Source: Bosea sp. 685
GTDB lineage: Bacteria; Pseudomonadota; Alphaproteobacteria; Rhizobiales; Beijerinckiaceae
Assembly: GCF_031884435.1 (NCBI RefSeq)
Contig: NZ_CP134779.1
Location: 5,766,001-5,830,000, forward strand
Direction: 5' to 3'
Length of the DNA: 64,000 bases
Within the stretch, counting starts at the first letter, position 1; each line of letters opens with the position of its first letter. Below, one piece after another: positions 8,379 to 16,411 of this stretch. Under the pieces are notes generated by a model. That model saw only the letters and a program-made list of their open reading frames with translations. It was not told the DNA's origin and did not search any database. A program made the position numbers and the translations under genes.

Positions 8379-9695
8379 TCAGGCCGCGACGGGCTTCAGG
8401 CGCGGCATCGCCGTGCCGCGCAGCGTCACCACGAAGGCGGCAGCAAACAGGCAAAGCGCACCGGCGATGAAGAAGGCCGGCAGATAGCTCTGATAGACCG
8501 TCCGGCTGAAGCCCGCGCCATAGGCGGCGAAGGCCGCGCCGATCTGGTGCCCGGCAAAAATCCAGCCGAAGACCAGATTGGACTTCTCGCCGAAGCGGTC
8601 GGCCGCGATCTTGATCGTCGGCGGCACGGTCGCGACCCAGTCCAGCCCATAGAAGACGGCAAAGAGCGACAGACCGTAGAAGGAGAAATCGGTGAAGGGC
8701 AGATAGAGCAGCGAAAGCCCGCGCAAGCCATAATACCAGAACAGCAGCCAGCGGCTGTCATAGCGGTCCGAGAGCCAGCCCGAACCGACCGTGCCGATGA
8801 AATCGAAGATGCCGATCATCGCGAGCACGCCGGCCGCCGTCACCGCCGCCATGCCGTAATCGCCGCATAGCGAGACGAAATGGGTCTGGACGAGACCGTT
8901 GGTGCTTGCCCCGCAGACGAAGAAGGTGCCGAACAGAACCCAGAAGGTGTGCGTGCGCGAGGCATCCCTGAGCGCAACCAGCGGCGACATCAGCATCGCG
9001 CCGAAACTCGCAGCCTGAGCCGGGGCCGGCACGAGCGCGTCAGCGCCATAAGGGGCGAGCCCAATATCGGAGGGGCGATCGCGCATCAAGGCGAGCACGG
9101 CGACGACCGCGACGACCAGCATGGCCAGGACGAAGACGAGCGCACTGCGCCAGCCGACCTGCTCGGTCAGGCTCGCGAGCAGCGGCAGGAAGACGAGCTG
9201 CCCCGTCGCCGTACTCGCCGTCAGCAGGCCGAGCACGAGGCCCCGCCGATTCGCGAACCAGCGCGTCGCGACCGTCGCGCCGAGCACCATGGCGGTGAGC
9301 CCGGTGCCGAGGCCGACGACGATGCCCCAGAGCAATACGAGATGCCAAAGCTGCGTCATGAAGAAGGAGCCGAGGATGCCGCTACCGATCAGCGTGAGCG
9401 CGACGATCGCGACCCTGCGCACGCCGAAGCGGTTCATGAAGGCCGCCGCGAATGGACCCATCAAACCAAACAGCATCAGGCGGACCGCCAGGGCTGAGGA
9501 GATGTCGGAGGTCGCCCAGCCGAATTCGCGCTGCAGCGGGGTGATCAATACGCCGGGCGCGCCAACCGCGCCGGCCGTCACCAGCATGGTCAGGAAGGTC
9601 ACGGCCGCGACGACCCAGCCGTAATGGATTCCGCGTCTTGCCAGCAGCCTCGCGAGCGTCGAGGTCGGGGTCAAACTATCGGCGAAGGACGCCAT
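8379..9695 (-). CDS. Major facilitator superfamily transporter
   Basis: The 438-residue protein shows twelve hydrophobic segments in two halves separated by a loop near residues 205-225 (MRDRPSDIGLAPYGAD). It has the MFS motif-A-like MNRFGVRRVAI after the second helix and SDRYDSRW in the second half. The GLAPYGAD segment before the central loop is common in monocarboxylate/OFA-type members. It would export or import a small organic molecule by proton coupling in the inner membrane. A 12-base palindrome matching one before marR lies 17 bases upstream of the ATG, next to Shine-Dalgarno AGGAGA, so repression by the neighbouring MarR protein is likely. Confidence 0.92.
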   Translation of the reverse strand: MASFADSLTPTSTLARLLARRGIHYGWVVAAVTFLTMLVTAGAVGAPGVLITPLQREFGWATSDISSALAVRLMLFGLMGPFAAAFMNRFGVRRVAIVALTLIGSGILGSFFMTQLWHLVLLWGIVVGLGTGLTAMVLGATVATRWFANRRGLVLGLLTASTATGQLVFLPLLASLTEQVGWRSALVFVLAMLVVAVVAVLALMRDRPSDIGLAPYGADALVPAPAQAASFGAMLMSPLVALRDASRTHTFWVLFGTFFVCGASTNGLVQTHFVSLCGDYGMAAVTAAGVLAMIGIFDFIGTVGSGWLSDRYDSRWLLFWYYGLRGLSLLYLPFTDFSFYGLSLFAVFYGLDWVATVPPTIKIAADRFGEKSNLVFGWIFAGHQIGAAFAAYGAGFSRTVYQSYLPAFFIAGALCLFAAAFVVTLRGTAMPRLKPVAA

Positions 9696-9711
9696 GGCAG
9701 TCTCCTGTTGT

Positions 9712-9723
9712 GGGTATCTACCC
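9712..9723. promoter_or_regulatory. Probable MarR operator before the MFS gene
   Basis: GGGTATCTACCC has 5-bp arms and a 2-base spacer. It lies between the marR stop (9741) and the MFS start (9695). The near-identical GGGTATATGCCC lies just before marR, which supports a shared operator rather than chance. Confidence 0.55.
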
Positions 9724-9740
9724 GCAAATTGTCGAGAAAA

Positions 9741-10139
9741 TCAGATCCGATTCAGGATCTCGCGCAATTCCTGCGTCGCCTTGGCGCCCATTCGGGCTTC
9801 CAGGGCCGCTTGCACCGCCTCCCAATGCGGCGCGGCCTCCTGCAGAACCCGACGTCCCGCCTCGGTCAACGTCACCGTCGCCTCGCGCCGGTCCTTGCCA
9901 CTGCCGAGCTTCACCAGATCCATCCGCTCGAGCACACGGACATTGCGCCCGATCGTCGAACGATCGAGCTCCATCCGCCGGCCGAGCTCGGTCAGGATGA
10001 CGGGCTCCAGACGCGCGATCGAGCGCAGCAAGCTGAACTGGGCGATATTGATGCCCAGGGGCGCCATCGCCTCGTCATAGAACGCCGCCATCCGCCGGGT
10101 GGCGGATCTCAGGACGGTGCAGTAGCAATCAACCTTCAT
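9741..10139 (-). CDS. MarR-family transcriptional regulator
   Basis: The 132-residue protein has the MarR winged-helix arrangement: helices around RMAAFYDEAMAPLGI, the recognition segment ELGRRMELDRSTIGRNVRVL, and the wing GKDRREATVTLTEAG. I start it at MKVDCYC (ATG at 10139) because family members begin there; longer in-frame starts up to 10253 would run through the operator and an upstream repeat. Two close Cys residues (CYC, 5 and 7) might sense oxidants or electrophiles, which is speculative. It is first in a probable operon with the MFS and SDR genes (46 and 30 base gaps). No Shine-Dalgarno is seen before 10139, so the message may be leaderless. Confidence 0.88.
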   Translation of the reverse strand: MKVDCYCTVLRSATRRMAAFYDEAMAPLGINIAQFSLLRSIARLEPVILTELGRRMELDRSTIGRNVRVLERMDLVKLGSGKDRREATVTLTEAGRRVLQEAAPHWEAVQAALEARMGAKATQELREILNRI

Positions 10140-10144
10140 AATGC

Positions 10145-10156
10145 GGGTATATGCCC
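10145..10156. promoter_or_regulatory. Probable MarR operator before marR
   Basis: GGGTATATGCCC differs from the element before the MFS gene at two positions and has one arm mismatch. It lies 5 bases upstream of the chosen marR start, a position fitting autorepression. Confidence 0.5.
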
Positions 10157-10183
10157 CCATCATGATAATGACAAGCCCCGAGA

Positions 10184-10320
10184 GCGTCATTCTCGGGCTT
10201 GCCCCGAGAATCTCGTGACCAGAGTGCTCTGGTTTACGAGAGGGTCGGGTCAAGCCCGACCATGACGCGCTCCGGCATGGATCCCGGGTTCGCTTCGCTA
10301 CGCCCGGGATGACGGCGCGA
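10184..10320. repeat. REP-like composite element upstream of marR
   Basis: It starts with GCGTCATTCTCGGG and ends with CCCGGGATGACGGCGCG. In between are GGGTCGGGTCAAGCCCGACC (a hairpin) and ATCCCGGGTTCGCTTCG, so it looks like two abutting elements of the family at 7465. It separates marR from the metallophosphoesterase gene. Confidence 0.6.
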
Positions 10321-10328
10321 TTGTCGCC

Positions 10329-11063
10329 TTAGCTCATCCAGCCCTTCAACAGGGCCTGCGCCCAATCCTCGCGGCCATTCTCCCGTGCGCGGCGGGCGGC
10401 GGCGTCCCAGTCATAAGCAATCGCCTGGAACGCGACCTCGACCTTGTCACCCTCCACGGTCAGGACAGCGAAGCGGGCATGAGGCGAACCGCTTTCCGAG
10501 ACATGGGCGGGCGCGTCGGGATCGTCATAGGCCGGGCAGCCGACACTGCCGGGATTGACGATGGTGGCGCCGCTCCCCAGCCGCAGAAGACGCGGCAGAT
10601 GGCTGTGGGCGCATAGGATCAGCCGCGAAGCGTTCCCTTCCAGCCTGCCCTCGACCTCCTCCAGGGAGGCCGGCAGCAGGCAGCCCGCCACGACGCTCTC
10701 AAGCAGATAGGTGTTGTCGTCCTGCGGGCTGGCGTGGATGCACAAGGCACCCGCAACGGACAGGCTGAAGGGCAGCGCATGCAGCCAATCGCGCGCGTCC
10801 TGATCGAGCTGCGACCGGGCATAGGCATCGGACAGGCCGAGCCCCGTGGAATCGGGCGCGCCGACCACCCGGTCGTGATTGCCCCGGACATGATGGAACC
10901 CGCTCTTGCGCAGCAAGGCGACGGACTCGGCCGGCCAGAGCGGGCTCGACGCGCAATCGCCGAGATTAATGACGGCATCGAGCTCCAACCCGGCGAGCCG
11001 CTCCATCACGGCCTCCAGAGCCGGGAGGTTGCCGTGAACATCCGCGATGACGCCAAGCCGCAT
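10329..11063 (-). CDS. Metallophosphoesterase (YfcE/MJ0936-like phosphodiesterase)
   Basis: The 244-residue protein carries the calcineurin-like metal-binding motifs in order: DVHGN (residues 8-12), GDC (about 36), GNHD (about 60-63), CAHSHLPR and NPGSVGCPAYDD. These bind two metal ions for phosphodiester or phosphomonoester hydrolysis in the cytosol. The Asp-X-His start and the GSVG close match the YfcE/MJ0936 branch. The C-terminal segment ending AIAYDWDAAARRARENG is typical of bacterial members. It is a single gene flanked by a repeat and a divergent LysR gene. Physiological substrate unknown. Confidence 0.9.
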   Translation of the reverse strand: MRLGVIADVHGNLPALEAVMERLAGLELDAVINLGDCASSPLWPAESVALLRKSGFHHVRGNHDRVVGAPDSTGLGLSDAYARSQLDQDARDWLHALPFSLSVAGALCIHASPQDDNTYLLESVVAGCLLPASLEEVEGRLEGNASRLILCAHSHLPRLLRLGSGATIVNPGSVGCPAYDDPDAPAHVSESGSPHARFAVLTVEGDKVEVAFQAIAYDWDAAARRARENGREDWAQALLKGWMS

Positions 11064-11190
11064 GTCGGGACCAGCCTTTCCGTGTCGATGATCGCTCCGA
11101 TTCGCCCGGGAGCCTTCGCAGGGTAATCACTCTCGGGAGATCCTGCACGAGCGATTCATCCAATCCCGATGCAAGGCTCATGCTATAAGG

Positions 11191-11208
11191 CCTCATTATG
11201 GAATGAGG
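11191..11208. promoter_or_regulatory. 7-bp inverted repeat overlapping the LysR start codon
   Basis: CCTCATT (11191-11197) and AATGAGG (11202-11208) are exact complements with a 4-base gap, and the annotated ATG (11203) lies in the right arm. It could be an operator for autoregulation or an RNA hairpin that hides the start. A start at 11212, preceded by GAGG, is also possible. Confidence 0.4.
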
Positions 11209-12114
11209 CGGATGCGCGCGCGGCAACTCGAAGTCTTTCGCATGGTGATGCGCTGCGGCACGCTGACCAGCGCGGCCGAGGCGCTCAACGTCTCGCAGCC
11301 GGCCTTGAGCCAGATCCTGCTGCACACCGAGGACGAGCTCGGCTTCAAGCTGTTCCTGCGGGTCAAGGGTCGATTGATCCCGACGCCCGAGGCGGAGGAA
11401 CTCTATCCGGAAGTCGACCGGCTGTTCAGCGATTTGGAAGGGTTGAGGCAGCGTGCCGGCGACCTGCGCCAGGGTAAATCCGGCGTGGTGCGGCTCGCAG
11501 CTTCGGCGCCGCCATCGCTGGCTCTGGTGCCGGAAGCCTTGCGCCATTTCCGGGCGGCCCATGCCGATATCCGCATCCTGTCCTATGTCGTGCCGGCCGA
11601 GGTGATCGTGGCGATGCTGGATCGCGGCCAGGCCGGTCTCGGCATCGCGATGACCGATCAATCGATTCCCCTGATCGACACAGAGATCATCGGCCACACC
11701 CGGATCGTCTGCGTCCTGCCCTCGGCCCACCCTCTCGCCTCCCGCGAGGCGATCGGCCCGGCCGATCTGCGTGGCGAAACGCTGATCTCCTATCGCGCTG
11801 AATCCCTTCCCGGGCAGTTGCTGCGCGCGGCGCTAGGGCGCGAGGGCGTCAGCTTCCAGCCGGAGATGGAAATCGACGTCTCGATCATCGCGCTCGCCTT
11901 CGTGCAGCAGGGGCTCGGCATTGCGATCGTCGACGGGCTTTTGCCCTGGCACAGCTTTCCGGGGCTGGTGACCCGCCCCTTCCGGCCGAATGTCGCCTTG
12001 CCGCTTTGCCTGCTGACGAGTTCGCGTCGGCCGCTTTCGCGCAATCACGAATTGCTGCGGGCCCATCTGCGCAGTGCCTGCAAGAGCCTCGGCCTCGAAC
12101 AGCACGAGCCCTGA
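11203..12114 (+). CDS. LysR-family transcriptional regulator upstream of hyuA
   Basis: The 303-residue protein has the LysR HTH (ARQLEVFRMVMRCGTLTS, then LNVSQPALSQILLHTEDEL) and an effector domain from about residue 90. The HTH resembles regulators of amino-acid and opine metabolism. It is on the same strand as hyuA-hyuB, ending 101 bases before hyuA, so it could control that pair; the divergent phosphoesterase is the other candidate. Start is uncertain between 11203 and 11212 because of the inverted repeat covering the first codons. Confidence 0.9.
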   Translation: MRRMRARQLEVFRMVMRCGTLTSAAEALNVSQPALSQILLHTEDELGFKLFLRVKGRLIPTPEAEELYPEVDRLFSDLEGLRQRAGDLRQGKSGVVRLAASAPPSLALVPEALRHFRAAHADIRILSYVVPAEVIVAMLDRGQAGLGIAMTDQSIPLIDTEIIGHTRIVCVLPSAHPLASREAIGPADLRGETLISYRAESLPGQLLRAALGREGVSFQPEMEIDVSIIALAFVQQGLGIAIVDGLLPWHSFPGLVTRPFRPNVALPLCLLTSSRRPLSRNHELLRAHLRSACKSLGLEQHEP

Positions 12115-12215
12115 TTCCATAAGCCAGGCTTATCCGCCCGTCGTATTTTGCTCTTTGACGGTGCCGCCCTCCTGCCCTCAGATTGCCAGCTGCATTCTCG
12201 CGAGCGGGCGGATTC

Positions 12216-14267
12216 ATGAGCTGGCGTATCGGCGTCGACATCGGCGGCACCTTCATCGACTTCTGCGCAATGGAGACCGGCACCAACCGGTTCGAGACCA
12301 TCAAGGTCCTGACCACGCCGAATGAGCCCGGCAAGGAATTGCTCGACGGCTTGAGCCTCCTGCAGGAGCGCCATGGCGTGGCGCCCGAGGAGGTCATCTC
12401 CTTCGTCCACGGCACCACGGTCGGCATCAACACCATCATCCAGCGCAAGGGCAGCCGGCTCGCCCTGATCACCACCGCCGGCTTCGAGGACGTGATCGAG
12501 CTCGCCCGGCTGCGCATGCCGGAGATGTATTCGCTGTTCTGCGCCAGGCCCGAGCAATTGATCCCGCGCGACCTGATCCATGGCGTCAGGCAGCGCCAGC
12601 TCGCCAATGGCGCGATCGCCGAGGAGCTCGACCGCGCGGCGCTGGCCGATGTCATCGCGACGATCCGCAGCAAGGACGTGGACGGCGTCGTCATCTCCTT
12701 CCTGCACGCCTATCGCAATCCCGCCCATGAGGCGCAGGCCAAGGCGCTGATCGCAGAGCTTGCGCCGGAACTCTTCGTCTTCACCTCCAGCGAGGTCTGG
12801 CCGGTGATCCGCGAATATGAGCGCAGCACGACTGCGATCCTGAACGGCTATGTCCATCCGCGCGTCGCGGGCTATCTCGGCGCGCTCGAGGCTGCGCTGG
12901 CCTCGCGCGGCGTGCCGGCCGGGCCGATGCTGACCAAATCAAATGGCGGGCTGATGAATGCGCAGACCGGCAAGCGCGCCTGCGTCAACATGCTGCTCTC
13001 GGGCACGGCGTCGGGCGTCATCGGCGCAGCCTATCTCGCCGAACAGACCGGCATCGCCAATGTGCTGACGCTCGATATCGGCGGCACCAGTGCCGACCTC
13101 GCCCTGATCATCGACGGCAAGCCGCAATTCGGCACCGGCGAGACCGTCGGCGACTTCCCGCTCTTCGTGCCCAGCGTCTCCGTGACATCCATCGGCAGCG
13201 GCGGCGGCTCGATCGCCTGGGCCGACGCCTTCGGCGTGCTCAAGGTCGGGCCGGAAAGCGCCGGCTCGACGCCGGGCCCTGCTTGCTATGGCCGCGGCGG
13301 CACGCGCGCGACCGTCACCGACGCGATGGCGGCTTGCGGTTTCCTCGGCCACACCCCGATCGCCTATGACCAGATCGGCATGCGGCGCGACCGGGCGGAG
13401 GCCGTGATCGGCGAACTCGCCGGTCTCTTGGGCCTCGCCTCGCAAGCGACGGCAGAGGCGATCATCGCGGTTGCGGTCTCGGAGATGTTCGTCGAGGTCA
13501 ACAAGCTCGTCGCGCGCTATGGCGTCGATCTGCGCGAGTTCACGCTGATGCCGTTTGGCGGCGCCGGCCCGATGCTGGGCTGCTTCCTGGCGCGCGAGCT
13601 CGGCATTCCGCATGTGATGGTGCCGCAACGACCGGGCGTGGTCAGCGCGCTCGGCGGTCTCATCGCCGATGTGAAGGGCGACTTCATCCAGACGATCTTC
13701 GCGCCCTCGGCCGCAGAATCCTTGCCGCGTCTCAGGGAAGCGCTTCTCCGGCTCAAGGCCGATGGTTCGAGCTGGATCAGGGATGAGCAAGGCTTCACCG
13801 GCCAGGTCATCGAAACCCTCTCGGCCGATATGCGCTATCACGGCCAGTCCTTCGAGATCGAGGTGCCGCTCTCCGAGGCCTGGCTGGCAGGGGGCGACAT
13901 CGCCGCGATCAACGCCGCCTTCCACCGCCAGCATCTGGCGATCTACGATTTCAACGACGAGGCCGGCGAGGTCCAGATCGTCAATCTGCGCCTCGTCGTC
14001 AGTGGGACGACCGAACGGCCGAATCTCGCCCCCGTATTGGAGACAGCAGCCGGGATGGCCGCGCCTGAGCGGCTGATCCCGGTCTGGCTCGACGGATCGA
14101 GCCAGCAGGTTGCGCTCTATCACCGCAACGCGCTGCGCCACGGCCACCGCTTTTCCGGCCCTGCCATCGTGGCGCAGGACGACACCACCATCTGCATTCC
14201 CGCCGGCTTCGAGGCCCATGTCGATGGTTGGCTGAACCTTCACCTCACCTTGCGGACGGAGGCTTGA
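12216..14267 (+). CDS. hyuA: ATP-dependent hydantoinase/oxoprolinase subunit A
   Basis: This 683-residue protein has the hydantoinase-A pattern: an actin-like ATPase start MSWRIGVDIGGTFID, the HGTTVGINTIIQRKG segment, the second nucleotide motif LTLDIGGTSADLAL, IGSGGGSIAW, GPACYGRGGT and FGGAGPML. Family members couple ATP hydrolysis to opening of a cyclic amide (N-methylhydantoin, 5-oxoproline) or to acetone/acetophenone carboxylation. The start at 12216 replaces an upstream one because the family begins MxxRIGVDIGGT. It is followed after 2 bases by hyuB, so the two subunits are translationally coupled. A zinc-dependent carboxylase gamma subunit is absent, favouring hydantoinase over acetone carboxylase. 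Confidence 0.93.
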   Translation: MSWRIGVDIGGTFIDFCAMETGTNRFETIKVLTTPNEPGKELLDGLSLLQERHGVAPEEVISFVHGTTVGINTIIQRKGSRLALITTAGFEDVIELARLRMPEMYSLFCARPEQLIPRDLIHGVRQRQLANGAIAEELDRAALADVIATIRSKDVDGVVISFLHAYRNPAHEAQAKALIAELAPELFVFTSSEVWPVIREYERSTTAILNGYVHPRVAGYLGALEAALASRGVPAGPMLTKSNGGLMNAQTGKRACVNMLLSGTASGVIGAAYLAEQTGIANVLTLDIGGTSADLALIIDGKPQFGTGETVGDFPLFVPSVSVTSIGSGGGSIAWADAFGVLKVGPESAGSTPGPACYGRGGTRATVTDAMAACGFLGHTPIAYDQIGMRRDRAEAVIGELAGLLGLASQATAEAIIAVAVSEMFVEVNKLVARYGVDLREFTLMPFGGAGPMLGCFLARELGIPHVMVPQRPGVVSALGGLIADVKGDFIQTIFAPSAAESLPRLREALLRLKADGSSWIRDEQGFTGQVIETLSADMRYHGQSFEIEVPLSEAWLAGGDIAAINAAFHRQHLAIYDFNDEAGEVQIVNLRLVVSGTTERPNLAPVLETAAGMAAPERLIPVWLDGSSQQVALYHRNALRHGHRFSGPAIVAQDDTTICIPAGFEAHVDGWLNLHLTLRTEA

Positions 14268-14269
14268 GC

Positions 14270-16252
14270 ATGGTCGACAAGGTGACATTGCAGGTTCTGG
14301 CGAACCATTGCCGGGCCGCGGCCGAGAACATGGCCTACACGCTCTACCGCACGGCGCACTCGACCTTCGTCAAGGAGACCGAGGACTTCACCGTGATGGT
14401 GATGGACCGGACCGGCCGCGTCGTCGCCGTGCCGATGGATCTGGGCGCGACCTGGTATCCGGGCATGAACTACAACCGCGCCATCGACCTCGTCGACGAA
14501 TACCGGCCGGGCGACATCGCCTTCACCAACGACCCCTATAGCGGCTATCTCGCGACGCACGCCCCCGACACGCATCTCTGGAAGCCGATCTTCCATGAGG
14601 GCGAGATCGTCTGCTTCGTCGGCGGCCATGTCCACAACACCGATATGGGCGGCGCGGTGCCCGCTAGCCTGTCGCGCTCGCTGACCGAGATCCACCAGGA
14701 AGGCATCCGCTTCCCGCCGATGACATTGATGCGCGATGGCGTCTTCGACGAGAAGGTGCTGCGCATCATGATGATGAATGTGCGCAAGCCAGACCTCAAT
14801 ATGGGCGACCTCAAGGCGCTGGCCGGCGCGCTCAACACCGGCGAGCGCAAGATCCAGGCGATGATCGCGAAGTTCGGCGCCAAGGGCTTCATGGAGGGGC
14901 TCGACGGGCTGATGGATTATGCCGAGCACCAGGCTCGCGAGATCCTGCGCTCGATCCCGGACGGCGAATATTTCTTCTCCGACTATGCCGATGAGGACAG
15001 CGTCGACGGCAATCCCTGCCGGCTCGCGCTGACGCTGACGATCAAGGGTGACGAGGCGGTGCTCGATTTCACCGGCTCCGACCCGCAGCTCGGCTCCTCG
15101 CTCAACGTCCCGACCGGCAGCGACCCGCGCCACACCTTGCTGCTCGTGGGCGTCTATTACGTGCTCTACACGCTCAACCCGCAGCTCCTGCTCAATTCCG
15201 GCCTGACGCGCCCCTTCACCTGCATCGCCCCCGAGGGCACGGTGCTGAACCCGTCATTCCCGGCGGCGGTGGGCATGCGCAGCCTGACCTGCGGGCGGGT
15301 GCGCAGCCTGATTTTCGGCGCTTTCAGCCTCGCCATCCCCGAGCGTATGCCGGCCGCGCCGGCCGGCTCGAGCTCGATCGTCAATGTGATGACGACCGAC
15401 GAAAAGACGCATCGCAGCATCATCGCCGCGATCAATCCGGTGGTCGGCGGCGGCGGCGGCATGCCGCATCGCGACGGCCCCAACGGCTCAGGCGCCGACG
15501 CCGCCTATCTCAAGAACACGCCGATCGAGATCACCGAGACGGAGGTGCCGATCCAGTTCGTCCGCTATGGCCTGCTGCCCGATTCCGGCGGGGCCGGGCG
15601 CTGGCGCGGCGGGCTTGCGACCGTGATGGAGTTCAAGGTCTTCGCGCCCAACACCCGCATCACCGCGCGTAACCGCGACCGCTCGATCTTCCGGCCCTGG
15701 GGCACGCTGGGCGGGCTTTCGGCCGAGCCCTCGAACTTCATCATCAACCCCGGCGCCGCCAACGAGCGCGTGCTCGGCAACACCGACATCGCCGTCACCG
15801 AGCCCGGCGACATCATCCACATCCATTCGCCGGGCGGCGGTGGCCGCGGCTCGCCGCTGGAGCGCGAACCCGAGCGCGTGCTGCTCGACGTCGCGCGCGG
15901 CTATGTCAGCGTGGCGGCGGCGCGCGCCCGTTATGGCGTGGCGATCCGGGACGGAGCGGTCGATGCCGAGGCGACGGCAGCACTCAGGGCCGAGATGAAG
16001 CAGACCGCGCATGGCGGGCATTTCCATTTCGGCCCGGAGCGCGACGCTTTTGAGCGCGTCTGGCACGACGGGAACTACGCAGCCCTGACGCGCCTGCTCG
16101 CCGCCCTGCCGGTGCATTGGCGCTTCTTCACCAAGACGAAGATCTTTGCGGCGATGCGCGAGGCCGGCTCGCAAGCCGACGTCACGAGCGCTTTCGGCAG
16201 CGTCCGGCGCGATTATCCGCAGGTGCCGGAGATCGCGCTCGCGGCGGAGTAG
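14270..16252 (+). CDS. hyuB: ATP-dependent hydantoinase/oxoprolinase subunit B
   Basis: The 660-residue protein is a typical hydantoinase-B subunit: MVDKVTLQVLANHCRAAAENM, the TNDPYSGYLATHAPD metal/substrate region, HVHNTDMGG, SLNVPTG, and the C-terminal SPGGGGRGSPLER. GGACGGAGG precedes the ATG, which sits 2 bases after hyuA stops. With HyuA it forms a cytosolic complex that opens a lactam or hydantoin ring at the cost of ATP. A REP-like element follows, and the next gene on the opposite strand is a sarcosine-oxidase-like flavoprotein, a reasonable next enzyme if the ring product is an N-methyl amino acid. Confidence 0.93.
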   Translation: MVDKVTLQVLANHCRAAAENMAYTLYRTAHSTFVKETEDFTVMVMDRTGRVVAVPMDLGATWYPGMNYNRAIDLVDEYRPGDIAFTNDPYSGYLATHAPDTHLWKPIFHEGEIVCFVGGHVHNTDMGGAVPASLSRSLTEIHQEGIRFPPMTLMRDGVFDEKVLRIMMMNVRKPDLNMGDLKALAGALNTGERKIQAMIAKFGAKGFMEGLDGLMDYAEHQAREILRSIPDGEYFFSDYADEDSVDGNPCRLALTLTIKGDEAVLDFTGSDPQLGSSLNVPTGSDPRHTLLLVGVYYVLYTLNPQLLLNSGLTRPFTCIAPEGTVLNPSFPAAVGMRSLTCGRVRSLIFGAFSLAIPERMPAAPAGSSSIVNVMTTDEKTHRSIIAAINPVVGGGGGMPHRDGPNGSGADAAYLKNTPIEITETEVPIQFVRYGLLPDSGGAGRWRGGLATVMEFKVFAPNTRITARNRDRSIFRPWGTLGGLSAEPSNFIINPGAANERVLGNTDIAVTEPGDIIHIHSPGGGGRGSPLEREPERVLLDVARGYVSVAAARARYGVAIRDGAVDAEATAALRAEMKQTAHGGHFHFGPERDAFERVWHDGNYAALTRLLAALPVHWRFFTKTKIFAAMREAGSQADVTSAFGSVRRDYPQVPEIALAAE

Positions 16253-16274
16253 AGCCGGACTGACTGAAAACCGT

Positions 16275-16384
16275 GCGCCGTCATTCCGGGCAAGCGAAGC
16301 GCAGACCCGGAATCCATTGTAGAGCGCAGTACCCTCCGATGGATTCCGGATCGGCGCCGCTGCGCGGCTTGTCCGGAATGACGG
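16275..16384. repeat. REP-like element between convergent hyuB and oxidase genes
   Basis: GCGCCGTCATTCCGGG opens and TGTCCGGAATGACGGG closes the element; inside, GGAATCCAT and ATGGATTCC form a second hairpin. It is nearly the same as the element at 54846-54954, including the GGATTCCGGATCGGCGC block. Confidence 0.7.
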
Positions 16385-16411
16385 GATGAAGGCTCACGCT
16401 GTTGCGTGCAC

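Noticed and set aside
12216..16252. Acetone or acetophenone carboxylase
   Set aside because: Only two subunits are present and there is no gamma subunit; hydantoinase/oxoprolinase fits better, though not proven.
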